From assembly GCA_036443405.1 (NCBI GenBank), contig JAZFYD010000049.1:1-45507 (forward strand): a stretch of DNA of 45,507 nucleotides. The letters are read 5' to 3'. The DNA comes from JAZFYD01 sp036443405 (GTDB lineage Bacteria; Planctomycetota; PLA2). The notes under the pieces are model-generated. The model had not been told where the DNA came from and ran no database searches. It saw nothing but the letters and a program-made list of their open reading frames with translations. Shown piece after piece: positions 17,638 through 26,130 of the stretch; the stretch's first letter is position 1; every line of letters starts with the position of its first letter. A program made the translations under genes and the position numbers.

Positions 17638-18876
17638 ATGGCACTCTCACCCATCCCCGAGATCCTCGACGACATCCGCGCCGGAAAAATGGTCATCCTG
17701 GTGGACGACCCCGACCGTGAGAACGAGGGCGACCTCTGCATGGCCGCGGAGCACGTGACCCCGGAGGCCATCAACTTCATGGCCACCCACGCGCGAGGCT
17801 GGATCTGCCTGACCCTCGACGAGGACATCGCGGACGGTCTGGATCTCCCGCCGATGGTGAACCGCAACAACTCGCGCTTCCGCACCAACTTCACCGTGAC
17901 CATCGAGGCGGCAACGGGAGTGACGACGGGCATCTCGGCCGCCGATCGCGCGCGCACGATCCAGGTTGCGCTGGATCCCGACTCCAAACCCACGGACCTG
18001 GCGCGGCCCGGTCACATTCAGCCCATTCGGGCCCGCCGCGGGGGCGTGTTGGTGCGGACCGGCCAGACCGAGGGGTCCGTCGATCTTGCGCGGCTTGCGG
18101 GGTTCCGTCCGGCCGGCGCGATCTGCGAGGTCATGAACGAAGACGGCACGATGGCGCGCATGGGCGATCTGGAGAAGTTCGCGGCGAAGCACGACCTGAA
18201 GATCTGCTCGATCGCCCAGCTCATCGAGCACCGCCGCCATAACGAGAACCTGATCGAGAAGGCCGAGACCGTGCGCCTCCCGACGGATTTCGGCGATTTC
18301 ATGCTGCACCTGTACCGGTCCAAGGTCGACCGGTGCCCGCATTTCGCGCTGACCGTCGGAATGGAGACGCCTGATGTGGTGAAGGGCGCCGAGCCGATCG
18401 ACGAGGCGATTCTGGTTCGGCCGCACAGCGAGTGCCTGACCGGGGATGTGTTCCACAGCCGCCGCTGCGATTGCGGCAGCCAACTCGACGCCGCAATGCA
18501 GGCGATCCAGGACGTCGGCCGGGGCGCGATCCTCTACATGCGCCAGGAGGGCCGGGGCATCGGCATCGAAAACAAGCTCAAGGCATATGTCCTGCAGGAT
18601 CAGGGCATGGACACGGTCGAGGCGAACGAGGCGCTGGGTTTCAAGGCGGATCAGCGCGACTACGGCGTCGGGGCCCAGATCCTGCTCCACCTCGGCATCC
18701 GCAACATGCGCATCCTGACCAACAACCCGCGCAAGTTCCGCGCGCTCCAGGGGTATGGGCTCAGCATCACCGAACGCGTCCCGCTCGAGATCGCACCCAA
18801 CCCGCACAACGCCCATTACCTAAGGACCAAGCGCGACAAGCTCGGTCATCTGTTGCCGGGCGATGAGAAGTCCTGA
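17638..18876 (+). CDS. ribBA: Bifunctional DHBP synthase / GTP cyclohydrolase II
   Basis: 412 aa from ATG 17638 (GGAG 8 nt upstream). Residues 1-200 are 3,4-dihydroxy-2-butanone-4-phosphate synthase (DDPDRENEGDL metal/substrate loop; RTGQTEGSVDLARLAG). Residues about 205-400 are GTP cyclohydrolase II (HSECLTGDVFHSRRCDCG zinc cysteines; MRQEGRGIGIENKLKAY; GFKADQRDYGVGAQIL). Both make precursors for riboflavin. The upstream 250 bp hold the palindrome copies A1-A3; I see no FMN riboswitch there. No other rib gene is adjacent. Confidence 0.96.
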   Translation: MALSPIPEILDDIRAGKMVILVDDPDRENEGDLCMAAEHVTPEAINFMATHARGWICLTLDEDIADGLDLPPMVNRNNSRFRTNFTVTIEAATGVTTGISAADRARTIQVALDPDSKPTDLARPGHIQPIRARRGGVLVRTGQTEGSVDLARLAGFRPAGAICEVMNEDGTMARMGDLEKFAAKHDLKICSIAQLIEHRRHNENLIEKAETVRLPTDFGDFMLHLYRSKVDRCPHFALTVGMETPDVVKGAEPIDEAILVRPHSECLTGDVFHSRRCDCGSQLDAAMQAIQDVGRGAILYMRQEGRGIGIENKLKAYVLQDQGMDTVEANEALGFKADQRDYGVGAQILLHLGIRNMRILTNNPRKFRALQGYGLSITERVPLEIAPNPHNAHYLRTKRDKLGHLLPGDEKS

Positions 18877-18931
18877 GCCAAACCCGCGCGACGGGGCCGA
18901 GAATCCCACAAGCCCGACGTAGCTTGCGCCG

Positions 18932-18957
18932 CGTTTTCGGCAGCCGCTCCGAAAACG
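18932..18957 (+). terminator. Hairpin after ribBA
   Basis: Perfect 9-bp arms CGTTTTCGG and CCGAAAACG with an 8-nt loop, 55 nt after the ribBA stop. No clear U-run follows, so a terminator role is tentative; an operator for the downstream sigma-factor operon is the alternative. The rest of 18877-19073 shows nothing else. Confidence 0.45.
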
Positions 18958-19073
18958 GTGATCACAACTCGCTGCCCAAACACGGCTTACGACGAATCCG
19001 TGCCGTTCATCGTTCCGCGGGAAGAGGGGCTGCGGCTCAGGCGTCCAATCGGTGCGATAAAGGGCAGCTCTTG

Positions 19074-19622
19074 ATGGGGCCGAACGACGATGGCGCCTTG
19101 GTGGCGCGCATGCGAGAAGGCGACGCGGAAGCGTTGCGTGAGATCGTTCGTCTCTACCAGGAGCGCATCTTCGCACTCATCTATGGAATCGTGCGCGACG
19201 AGCACGAGGTGCAGGACGTGGCTCAGGAAGTGTTTTTGAAGGTCTTCTCGCGCATCGACGCCTTTGACGGGCGGTCGCGCTTTTACACGTGGCTCTACCG
19301 TGTCGCGGCCAACGCGGCCAAGGACCACCTGAAAAAGCGCAAGCGCCGGCCGGCCATCACGCTGGAGGACCAGACGGTGCTTCCCGATCGCGAAGCCGGC
19401 CCGCGAGAACGCGCGGCCACGGAGGAGACGAGAAAGATGGTGCGCGACGCCATCGACTCCCTGCCCGACAAATATCGCGTCGTCTTGACCCTTCGCGAGC
19501 TCGAAGGGCTCGCCTACAACGAGATTGCGGCCGTCCTCAAGGTCTCCCTCGGGACCGTGGAGAGCCGCCTGCACCGCGCGCGCGAACGACTGAAGCGGAG
19601 GCTCGAAACCCATGCACAGTGA
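19074..19622 (+). CDS. ECF-type RNA polymerase sigma factor
   Basis: 182 aa from ATG 19074. Region 2 is at about residues 10-80 (ALREIVRLYQERIFALIYGI; DVAQEVFLKVFSRIDAFDG; FYTWLYRVAANAAKDHLKKR). Region 4 is at about 120-175 (LPDKYRVVLTLRELEGLAYN; VSLGTVESRLHRARERLKRR). This is the short sigma-70 type with no regions 1 or 3. Its end overlaps the next gene by 11 bp, which is the usual sigma/anti-sigma arrangement. A longer in-frame extension upstream (to 18924) is not homologous to sigma factors. Confidence 0.93.
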   Translation: MGPNDDGALVARMREGDAEALREIVRLYQERIFALIYGIVRDEHEVQDVAQEVFLKVFSRIDAFDGRSRFYTWLYRVAANAAKDHLKKRKRRPAITLEDQTVLPDREAGPRERAATEETRKMVRDAIDSLPDKYRVVLTLRELEGLAYNEIAAVLKVSLGTVESRLHRARERLKRRLETHAQ

Positions 19623-20013
19623 CAACCCCACATTTTCAGACCAACGGCTCTGGGCGTATCTCGACGGCGAAGCGGGCGCGGACGAACGCGCTGCGATCGA
19701 GGCGGCCGCCGCGGACGACGCGGCGCTGGCCACGCGGCTGGCCGAGATGCGCATCCTGAAGGACGAGGTCTTGGCGGGCGCCCCCAAGCCGCCGGCCGAC
19801 TTCGCGGACCAGGTGGTTGCGGTGGCCGAACAGAACGCTGCACCGATTCTCTATCTGCGCGAGGCGCACCGGATGCTGCGGCGCGCGCTCATCGCGGCGG
19901 CGATCCTTGCGGCGGTGGGCCTCGGCCTGCTCGCGGCGAGGATGGTGCCTGACCTGTTCGAGTCGGCGCCGATCCAGGCATCCGAGCCCGATCCGTGGAG
20001 GCTCGGACGATGA
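19612..20013 (+). CDS. Membrane anti-sigma factor (probable)
   Basis: 133 aa. The N-terminal 60 residues look like the anti-sigma domain (LWAYLDGEAGADERAAIEAA, then LATRLAEMRILKDEVL). One membrane helix lies at about 90-110 (ALIAAAILAAVGLGLLAARM), followed by a short outer tail. It overlaps the sigma gene by 11 bp and the next gene by ATGA. The His-x3-Cys-x2-Cys zinc site of many anti-sigma factors is absent; there is no Cys at all, so it is a zinc-less type. The function is inferred mainly from position. Confidence 0.78.
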   Translation: MHSDNPTFSDQRLWAYLDGEAGADERAAIEAAAADDAALATRLAEMRILKDEVLAGAPKPPADFADQVVAVAEQNAAPILYLREAHRMLRRALIAAAILAAVGLGLLAARMVPDLFESAPIQASEPDPWRLGR

Positions 20014-20360
20014 ACGGCTTCAAGAAACTCCTCCTGACGGTCCTGGGCCTGACGTTCATCGGCGGGCTGGGCACCGGGGCGTTTGTCGGCACGCTGCTGG
20101 CCTCATCGAAGGTCGTGGCCCAGCCGGAAGATCGCCGCATCGACGATTTCCGCGAGATCCTGGACGTGGACGAGCTGCAGGTCGAGCGCCTGCGTCGCAT
20201 CTTCGCCAGGCATCAGATCGAGCTCACCGGACTGCGCCGGACGATCCAGCAGGAAAACGGACGCCGGTACAACGAGGTGCACGAACTCTGCCGCCAACGC
20301 ATCCGCGAGATCCTGACCGACGAGCAGCGGGCGCTCTACGATCAGCGCCGCGGCCAGTGA
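20010..20360 (+). CDS. Membrane-anchored Spy/CpxP-like periplasmic protein
   Basis: 116 aa from ATG 20010 (GGAGG 9 nt upstream; ATGA overlap with the anti-sigma gene). The N-terminal hydrophobic segment (LLLTVLGLTFIGGLGTGAFV) anchors or exports it. The rest is a helical hairpin (LDVDELQVERLRRIFARHQI; IREILTDEQRALYDQ) of the heavy-metal-resistance/Spy type, where 'LT.EQ..' repeats are typical. As third gene of the ECF operon it is a good candidate stress sensor or chaperone-like modulator, comparable in layout to CnrX-type sensors. That role is inferred. Confidence 0.72.
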   Translation: MNGFKKLLLTVLGLTFIGGLGTGAFVGTLLASSKVVAQPEDRRIDDFREILDVDELQVERLRRIFARHQIELTGLRRTIQQENGRRYNEVHELCRQRIREILTDEQRALYDQRRGQ

Positions 20361-20386
20361 GCCCTCACAGGTAGAATGTCGCACCC

Positions 20387-22138
20387 ATGTCGAAAGCGGT
20401 CGGTCTTGAAATCCACTCACGCGGCATCCGCGCGATCGAAGTCGCCGGGCGCGGCAGGAGCCTGAAGATCGTCCGGTACGCCGACGTGCCGCTTCATCCG
20501 CGGGGCGGCGCCCCCGATCCGGACGAATTGCGCGAGGCGCTTCGCGACCTTTTCAAGGGCAAATTCAGCAAGGGCCACGTGGTCGTGGCGATCGAAGCGA
20601 ACGAAACCGTGGTCCGCGAGATCCCGGTCCCGTTCAGCTCGGACGACCAGATCAGGAAGGTCGTCAAGTACGAGGCCGAGCACCACCTGCACGACTGTGA
20701 CGCCGACGATGTCATCGTCCAATACACGAAGGTGCGAGCGAGCGAGGAAGGCACCGATCTGCTGGTGTTCGCAGCGCGCAAGGAGGAGATCAGCCGGCGC
20801 ATCGAATACGCCCGCGGTGCCGGCGTCGAGCCGCTAGCCATGGATCTGGACGCGATCGCGTTCTACACGGCGGCGAGCGCGGCCGGTGTGCTCGAGGACG
20901 CGCCGCACTGCGTCTTGTTGAACATCTCGCACCGAAGCACCGAGATCGTCGTCGTCGAGGACGGCCGCGTGCGCGCGCTGCGGTCCGTGCGCATGGGCGT
21001 GGACAGCATCACGAACGCACTCGCCCGCGACATGGACCTCGAGTTCTCTGACGCCGACGAGCGCATGAAGGCGCTGACCGTGGAGAACCCCACGGACACG
21101 CTGTTTGTGGGCGCGGGCGAGGATTCCGACGAGAAGCGCGAGACCGAAAAGAGCCACGCCGAGCTGGAGCGCGACCTGTTTCGGCAAAAACGCGACGAGT
21201 TGACGTCTCGACTGAAACGCGAGTTCGTGCGGTCGACCGCGGTCTTGAGAACACGGCCCGAGAGCGTGCTCGTGTGCGGGGCCGGGCTGCAGGTCGCGGA
21301 GTTACTCGAGCAACTCGGCAACAAGCTCGGACTCCCGGTCGAGCCGTTCCATCCCTCGGAGCACTTCACGTGCAAGGTCGGTGAAGAGCACCGGGCGGCA
21401 CTCGATGCCGGCGGCGTAGTCCCCCTCGGCCTTGCGCTCAAGCTGTCCGGTCACGACCCGCTGGGCCTCGACTTCCGTCGCGAGGACCTGCAGGTCGCGA
21501 ACAAGTTCGAGCTCATGAAGGGCACGATGGCGCTGACGGTCAGCCTGCTCTTCATCATGCTGATGGCCACGTCGTTCTACTTCATCCGCAAGAAAGACCA
21601 GCTGAGGAACGAACGGTTCCGCCCGATCATGACGAGCGCGTACCAAGCGTTCGAGAGCGTGGCGAAGGCCTACAACAAAGCCAACATCAAGAACCGGCGC
21701 GGCAAGCACGACGTGGTCAATCCGCCGAAGATCGAGCTGCCGCCGGGCGCGGAGGAAGCGCTGGCGCTCAAGCGCTACATCTCCGAGCTGCGCCGCATGG
21801 ACCGCAACTTAAAGAACCAGTTCGGTAGCGGTGAGAGTGCGGCCAGCCCGATTCGCAGCGCGGTCGGCATCATGAACGACGTCATGCGCGTCATCCGCGA
21901 CAACCACAAGGAAATCCGCTACATCGATTTCAAGTACATCGAGATCCGCCAGGAGATGATCCGCTTGAAGGTGGTTGTGTCGGATGCCGCGGGCCTGGGC
22001 GTGCTCAAGAAGAAGCTCCAGGAGTTGGAGCCGTTCAAGAGCATGACCCTGGGGGCGACCCAGCTCTCGAACGCGGCCGGCACGGGCCACTCCGAAACCC
22101 AGTTGGAGTTCAGCAAGAAGAAGGGCCGCCGGCGATGA
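20387..22138 (+). CDS. PilM-PilN-type fusion (GspL-like) for type IV pilus / type II secretion
   Basis: 583 aa. Residues 1-360 are an actin-like ATPase fold of the PilM/GspL type (AVGLEIHSRGIRAIEV; IRKVVKYEAEHHLHDCDADD; SVLVCGAGLQVAELLEQLG). A stretch rich in Glu and Lys (about 225-280) interrupts it. A membrane helix lies at about 385-402 (LTVSLLFIMLMATSFYFI). The remaining 180 residues resemble the periplasmic PilN/GspL part. In most type IV pilus systems PilM and PilN are separate; the fusion is GspL-like. It overlaps the next gene by ATGA. No secretin, ATPase or inner-membrane core gene is nearby. Confidence 0.82.
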   Translation: MSKAVGLEIHSRGIRAIEVAGRGRSLKIVRYADVPLHPRGGAPDPDELREALRDLFKGKFSKGHVVVAIEANETVVREIPVPFSSDDQIRKVVKYEAEHHLHDCDADDVIVQYTKVRASEEGTDLLVFAARKEEISRRIEYARGAGVEPLAMDLDAIAFYTAASAAGVLEDAPHCVLLNISHRSTEIVVVEDGRVRALRSVRMGVDSITNALARDMDLEFSDADERMKALTVENPTDTLFVGAGEDSDEKRETEKSHAELERDLFRQKRDELTSRLKREFVRSTAVLRTRPESVLVCGAGLQVAELLEQLGNKLGLPVEPFHPSEHFTCKVGEEHRAALDAGGVVPLGLALKLSGHDPLGLDFRREDLQVANKFELMKGTMALTVSLLFIMLMATSFYFIRKKDQLRNERFRPIMTSAYQAFESVAKAYNKANIKNRRGKHDVVNPPKIELPPGAEEALALKRYISELRRMDRNLKNQFGSGESAASPIRSAVGIMNDVMRVIRDNHKEIRYIDFKYIEIRQEMIRLKVVVSDAAGLGVLKKKLQELEPFKSMTLGATQLSNAAGTGHSETQLEFSKKKGRRR

Positions 22139-22686
22139 CCGACGATCCCGTCAAGCTCTTCGTCGCCGTCATGGGACTCCTGCTCGCGGTCTTGTCGTGG
22201 GTTTGTTACGAGTCCTACAGGAAGGCCGACGCATTCGAGCGGGCACTTCAGTCCGCGGACAAGGACTCGGAAACAATCCGCGAGCTCGGTTCCCGCGTGC
22301 AGTCCATGTGCGACACGATCACAAAGGGCAAGATCGAGTCCGGCTACCTGCCGTTCATCGAATCGGAGATGAACCGGTTCCAAATCAAGAGCTCGAAACG
22401 CGGCCAGGAGGCACGTCCGAAGTCCATCGGCGCGCGTCTCGAAGAGCACCGTTTCTTCGTCGAATTCTTCCGGACCCGAGACTCGAGCGCGCTGCGCCGC
22501 GACAAGATCGGCGAGTTCTGTAGCCATGTGGAACGGGACTCCCACGGCCTTTTGAAGACCATCGAGTTGCGCCTGACACGTTCCACCCCCAAAGGCGCGC
22601 CGGCGCCCGGCCACTCCGATGAGGTGCGCGACGACACGTACACTGGCCGCATCGTGTTCGGCTACCGGACGGCCAAAGAACGCTAA
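22135..22686 (+). CDS. PilO/GspM-like inner-membrane protein (probable)
   Basis: 183 aa with a membrane helix at residues about 7-24 (LFVAVMGLLLAVLSWVCYES), a coiled-coil stretch and a C-terminal alpha/beta domain. The topology matches GspM/PilO, and the ATGA overlap with the GspL-like gene supports that assignment. Sequence similarity to the family is too weak to read by eye, so the call rests on size, topology and position. Confidence 0.6.
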   Translation: MTDDPVKLFVAVMGLLLAVLSWVCYESYRKADAFERALQSADKDSETIRELGSRVQSMCDTITKGKIESGYLPFIESEMNRFQIKSSKRGQEARPKSIGARLEEHRFFVEFFRTRDSSALRRDKIGEFCSHVERDSHGLLKTIELRLTRSTPKGAPAPGHSDEVRDDTYTGRIVFGYRTAKER

Positions 22687-22703
22687 GAGCGTTCAGTGTT
22701 GTT

Positions 22704-22729
22704 GGCCCAACGCCTGACGGCGTTGGAGC
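22704..22729 (-). repeat. Dispersed palindrome, copy B1 with swapped pair
   Basis: On the minus strand the arms are CCAACGCC and GGCGTTGG around GTCA, flanked by GCT and GCC as in the consensus. Pair 7 is C-G here instead of G-C, changed in both arms. It starts 17 bp after the GspM-like stop. Confidence 0.75.
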
Positions 22730-22748
22730 GATGGCAAATGAACACCAC

Positions 22749-22770
22749 GGGGCCTGACGGCGTTGGAGCG
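22749..22770 (-). repeat. Dispersed palindrome, copy B2 (one arm lost)
   Basis: Keeps CCTGAC and the arm GGCGTTGGAGC but has lost most of the other arm. Confidence 0.55.
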
Positions 22771-22840
22771 AAGGCTGGCGCACCGTTACTGGCTCGTCGT
22801 TTTTCGCCCCACGCCGAAACACGCGGAGCGAGCGAAGGGG

Positions 22841-22856
22841 GACGGCGTTGGAGCGA
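22841..22856 (-). repeat. Dispersed palindrome, copy B3 (half copy)
   Basis: Only GACGGCGTTGGAGCGA remains. The rest of 22687-22893, between two convergent genes, holds no other feature. Confidence 0.45.
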
Positions 22857-22893
22857 CGCGCGCGATTTGTCTCCGGTGGTTTCGGCGCGACGT

Positions 22894-23670
22894 TCAGCCC
22901 GCCAGGCCCGTGATCACGCAGATCGCGCCTAGTAGCGCACAGTAGATCGCGAAGGCGCCGAGGCGCTCTTTCTTGACGACACCGACCAGCGCGCGAATGG
23001 CCCACAGGCTGGCAACGAATGAGACCGTCATGCCGACGAGGACGTTGCCCCACGGCAGCGGCGCCGACGCCGCGAGCGCCCTTTGCGCTTCGTAGAGCCC
23101 GGCCCCGCCAATCGCGGGGATCGCCATGAGGAACGAAAGCCGGACGGCCTTGTCCCGTTCGACGCCGAACATCAGCGCCGCCGCGATCGTCGAACCGCTG
23201 CGGCTGACTCCCGGCAAGATCGCGATCGCCTGTGCGAGTCCGATGCAAAACGCGCGCGGTAGCGACAGCGCCTCCGGCGAAAGGCTCCCACGGTGATCCC
23301 GCCGCACCAGCCACAACACCGCCGCGGTCGCGAAGAAACAAACGCCGACGAACCAGAGGATCGACGAGAGGCCGCCGATCGCATGCCCAAAGGCCACACC
23401 GATCACGCCAAGCGGCACCGAAGCCACGCCGATCACGGCGATCAACCGCCGCTTCGTGGTCAGCACCTCCAGCAAATCGCGCCACACGAACAGAACGACA
23501 GCCCCCAGCGACCCCACGTGCACCGCGACGTTGAAGGTCAGGTTCCCACCGTCGTCGTCCCAGCCGAACAGGGCCTGGAACACCGCGAGATGCCCACTCG
23601 ACGAGACGGGCAGGAACTCGGTGAGGCCTTGGATCAGACCGAGGAGTGCAGCTTCAAGAAGTTCCGGCAC
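22894..23670 (-). CDS. uppP: Undecaprenyl-diphosphate phosphatase
   Basis: 258 aa from GTG 23670. Both signature motifs are present: GLTEFLPVSSSGH at residues about 15-27 (catalytic Glu and following Ser/His) and LPGVSRSGSTIAAALMFG (Arg-bearing second motif). About eight membrane segments can be drawn. It recycles undecaprenyl diphosphate, the lipid carrier for peptidoglycan and other envelope polymers, at the inner membrane. The MFS gene ends 39 bp upstream on the same strand, so co-transcription is possible. Confidence 0.95.
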   Translation of the reverse strand: MPELLEAALLGLIQGLTEFLPVSSSGHLAVFQALFGWDDDGGNLTFNVAVHVGSLGAVVLFVWRDLLEVLTTKRRLIAVIGVASVPLGVIGVAFGHAIGGLSSILWFVGVCFFATAAVLWLVRRDHRGSLSPEALSLPRAFCIGLAQAIAILPGVSRSGSTIAAALMFGVERDKAVRLSFLMAIPAIGGAGLYEAQRALAASAPLPWGNVLVGMTVSFVASLWAIRALVGVVKKERLGAFAIYCALLGAICVITGLAG

Positions 23671-23709
23671 GTGCCTATAGCTATCGGCTTTCGCCTTCGC
23701 GCGCCCAAC

Positions 23710-24888
23710 CTACGACGGCGCCGGCGCCTCCGTCTTGTGACGGGCCAACGTCAACGCGCCCATGAACGCGAGCCCCATCACAACCGCCGCGAACACGAAC
23801 GGCGCGTGGGGCTCCCACCCGAACAGCGAAAGGCCGACATACGGGCCGAGGATGCGCGCCATGCTCAGCCCCGACTGGTTGACGCCCAAAACCTCGCCCT
23901 GCGTTTCGGCCGAGGTGCGCTGACTCAATAGGCTCGACAGCGACGGCCCGATCATGGCGAATCCCAAGACGGCGACGGCCAGGCCGACAAACGCAAGCCA
24001 CGCGCTCGAGGCGCTGAATCCCGTCAGCAGCAGCCCCGCCGCCAGGATCACGGGCCCGGCGCGCACGAAGTTGATTTCGCCGACGCGCATCATGTAGCGC
24101 CGCACCACGAACCCCTGGGCCATCAGCAGGCAGAACCCAACGTAGGTGAACAGCCAACCGTTTTGCCGGATGTCGTAGGAAAGCGCGTCCTCGGTGAAGC
24201 GGCTCAGCGTGCTTTCGAGTCCCGCAAACGCGAACGTCGCGACGAAGCTCAGGCCGAGGATCAGCGGGATGGTCTTCATCGTGAGCGCGGCTCTGAGGCC
24301 GCGGAAATCCAGCCAGGGCTTTTGCGCTTTGAAGCTGTGCTTCTCCGGCTCCTTGAGTCGCGCCGCCGTCAGAACGAGCGCGATCAGGCTCAGGCCCGCC
24401 GCGACGAATCCGGGTGTACCCGGGTGCGCCTCGCTGTAGGTCAGGCCGCCGATGGCCGGGCCGATCGTGAAGCCGACGCCGAATGCGACGCCGATGAGCG
24501 CCATCTCGCGGCCACGTTTCTCCTTTGGAGTCACGTCCGCGATGTACGCGTGCGCCGTCCCGATGGTCGCGCCGAAGATGCCGGCCGCGATGCGGGATAC
24601 AAACAGCAGCGTCATCGTGTCCGCGAACGCGAACAGCGTGTACGAGATCACCGAACCCGCCAGACCGAGCATGAGGATCGGGCGCCGGCCGACGCGATCG
24701 CTCACGCGCCCCCAGATCGGCGAGAACAGAAACTGCATGGCGGAATACGACGCCATGAGCAGTCCGATCTCGTAGTCCGCGGCCTGAAACGCGTGCGCGT
24801 ACCGGGGCAACAGCGGCAGGACGATCCCGAACCCGAGCAGGTCGATCAGTACGACCAGAAAGACAGCACCCGCCGACGCGCGTTTCAT
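23710..24888 (-). CDS. MFS transporter of the DHA1 / TetA-like type
   Basis: 392 aa with about twelve membrane helices. The DHA1 motif A lies between helices 2 and 3 (GRVSDRVGRRPILML), and a motif-C-like stretch follows (GVAFGVGFTIGPAIGGLTYS). It begins DLLGFGIVLPLLPRYA, which is typical of the TetA/Bcr branch. It is a proton-driven exporter with unknown substrate. ATG 24888 has no good Shine-Dalgarno. The 70 bp before it hold nothing notable. Resistance should not be inferred from the fold alone. Confidence 0.9.
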   Translation of the reverse strand: MKRASAGAVFLVVLIDLLGFGIVLPLLPRYAHAFQAADYEIGLLMASYSAMQFLFSPIWGRVSDRVGRRPILMLGLAGSVISYTLFAFADTMTLLFVSRIAAGIFGATIGTAHAYIADVTPKEKRGREMALIGVAFGVGFTIGPAIGGLTYSEAHPGTPGFVAAGLSLIALVLTAARLKEPEKHSFKAQKPWLDFRGLRAALTMKTIPLILGLSFVATFAFAGLESTLSRFTEDALSYDIRQNGWLFTYVGFCLLMAQGFVVRRYMMRVGEINFVRAGPVILAAGLLLTGFSASSAWLAFVGLAVAVLGFAMIGPSLSSLLSQRTSAETQGEVLGVNQSGLSMARILGPYVGLSLFGWEPHAPFVFAAVVMGLAFMGALTLARHKTEAPAPS

Positions 24889-24958
24889 TCAGGGAGGGAA
24901 GATAACCGCCGACCTCCCCAATCCGCCAATAGAACCGGACGAGGAGCAAACCTCGCGG

Positions 24959-25168
24959 CTACAAATCGACCTCGGGTTGGTAGCACGGTCGGTCGGCGCC
25001 GCAGCACTCATCGGACACGTCGCCCTCGTCCGGGCCGATCGGCTGCAGCGTCCGCGCGCACCAAAACGGCGTCGAGCAGGGGCGGTCCGGCTCCTCGGGT
25101 TCGCCGGCCGAGGGCAACAGGAAATACGCCTTGTTCTCGAGATAGCGGCAGGCGTCGCGGGGTTTCAT
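24959..25168 (-). CDS. Small Cys-rich protein ending the molybdoenzyme operon
   Basis: 69 aa whose ATG overlaps the stop of the FAD-subunit gene (ATGA), so it is translated as part of the operon. It has six Cys (7, 30, 36, 55, 56, 62) in a pattern like C-x22-C-x5-C-x18-CC-x5-C, with FWCARTLQPIGPDEGDVSDE in the middle. There is no signal peptide. The spacing suggests a bound metal or Fe-S cluster, but the family is not recognised and the function is unknown. Confidence 0.7.
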   Translation of the reverse strand: MKPRDACRYLENKAYFLLPSAGEPEEPDRPCSTPFWCARTLQPIGPDEGDVSDECCGADRPCYQPEVDL

Positions 25169-26130
25169 CGTCCGGCCCTCCCGTGAAGTTCGGTCAGCGC
25201 GCGGCGCACGAGCGCCTCGGTGACATGAAGTTTGTACGCGTTTTGGGAGAGCGGCGTGGCGCCCTTGAGCGCGGCCTTCGCCACCGCGTCGATGTCGAGG
25301 CGCTTGCCCCGCACGATCTTCTCGGCCTCGACCGCGCGGAGCGGCCCGGCGGAAACCGCCCCCAACACGAGCCGGATGTCCCGCACCGTGTCCCCATCCA
25401 TCTCGAGCGCGGCGGCCACGCTCGCCACCGCGAAGTCGAAGCTCTCACGCTCGCGGAACTCGATGTAGGTGCTGTTGCGCGTCAGCGGCGTCGGGTTCAG
25501 AACCACGCTGCGAATCAGCTCGCCCTTGCGCAGATGTATGTTGCAGGTAACGCCCTTTTTCGGAATGTCATAGAGCGCCAACAACTCAAGCTCCCGATCG
25601 CCGTCGGGATGCACGCAGCGCAACCTGGCATCCAGCGCCGCCAGCGCCGGCGACAGATTGCTCGGATGCGCGCAACCGCACTCCTTCGTCGGGAAGACCG
25701 CGTTGTATTTGTTGAGCGCACCGTCCTTCAACGCGGAGCAATCGTCGTCGCCGCGCTTGAAACACGTGAAGTCCTTGTTGCGGAAGTACCAACACCGCGT
25801 GTGCTGGCACAGGTTGCCGCCGACAGTCGCCCAGTTGCGCACCTGCGGCGTCGCTGCGACCTCGGCCGCCTCCGCGAGCGCGGGGAAGTCACGGCGGATC
25901 CGCGCGTCCCCGGCCACGTCCGCCAACGTCGCGAGCGCGTTCAACTCGCCCGCCGGCACCTCGTTCTTGGCCTTGCCGAGATGAATCATCTCGTCCGGCT
26001 CGTAGATCCGCTCTTTGAGCAGATCCAGCAGGTCCGTGCCGCCGGCCTTCGCGACGGAGTTCTTCGCCTTGCTCAGCGCTTCGGCGGCGGCCGCGAAGTC
26101 CGCGGCGATGGCGTAACCGAACTGCTTCAT
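25165..26130 (-). CDS. FAD-binding subunit of a xanthine dehydrogenase-family enzyme, with extra Cys cluster
   Basis: 321 aa from ATG 26130 (ATGA overlap with the large-subunit gene). It has the CoxM/PaoB-type FAD fold: AKAGGTDLLDLLK at the N-terminus and ATPQVRNWATVGGNLCQHTR for FAD binding. An inserted segment carries Cys108, 113, 123, 131, 151 and 153 (CQHTRCWYFRNKDFTCFKRG and CGCAHPS). Similar insertions in PaoB and in 4-hydroxybenzoyl-CoA reductase hold a [4Fe-4S] cluster, so this one probably does too. It passes electrons between the Fe-S subunit and FAD. Confidence 0.9.
   Translation of the reverse strand: MKQFGYAIAADFAAAAEALSKAKNSVAKAGGTDLLDLLKERIYEPDEMIHLGKAKNEVPAGELNALATLADVAGDARIRRDFPALAEAAEVAATPQVRNWATVGGNLCQHTRCWYFRNKDFTCFKRGDDDCSALKDGALNKYNAVFPTKECGCAHPSNLSPALAALDARLRCVHPDGDRELELLALYDIPKKGVTCNIHLRKGELIRSVVLNPTPLTRNSTYIEFRERESFDFAVASVAAALEMDGDTVRDIRLVLGAVSAGPLRAVEAEKIVRGKRLDIDAVAKAALKGATPLSQNAYKLHVTEALVRRALTELHGRAGR

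Noticed and set aside
23710..24888. Tetracycline resistance gene
   Set aside because: The DHA1 fold is shared by exporters of many substrates; nothing in the sequence shows tetracycline specificity.
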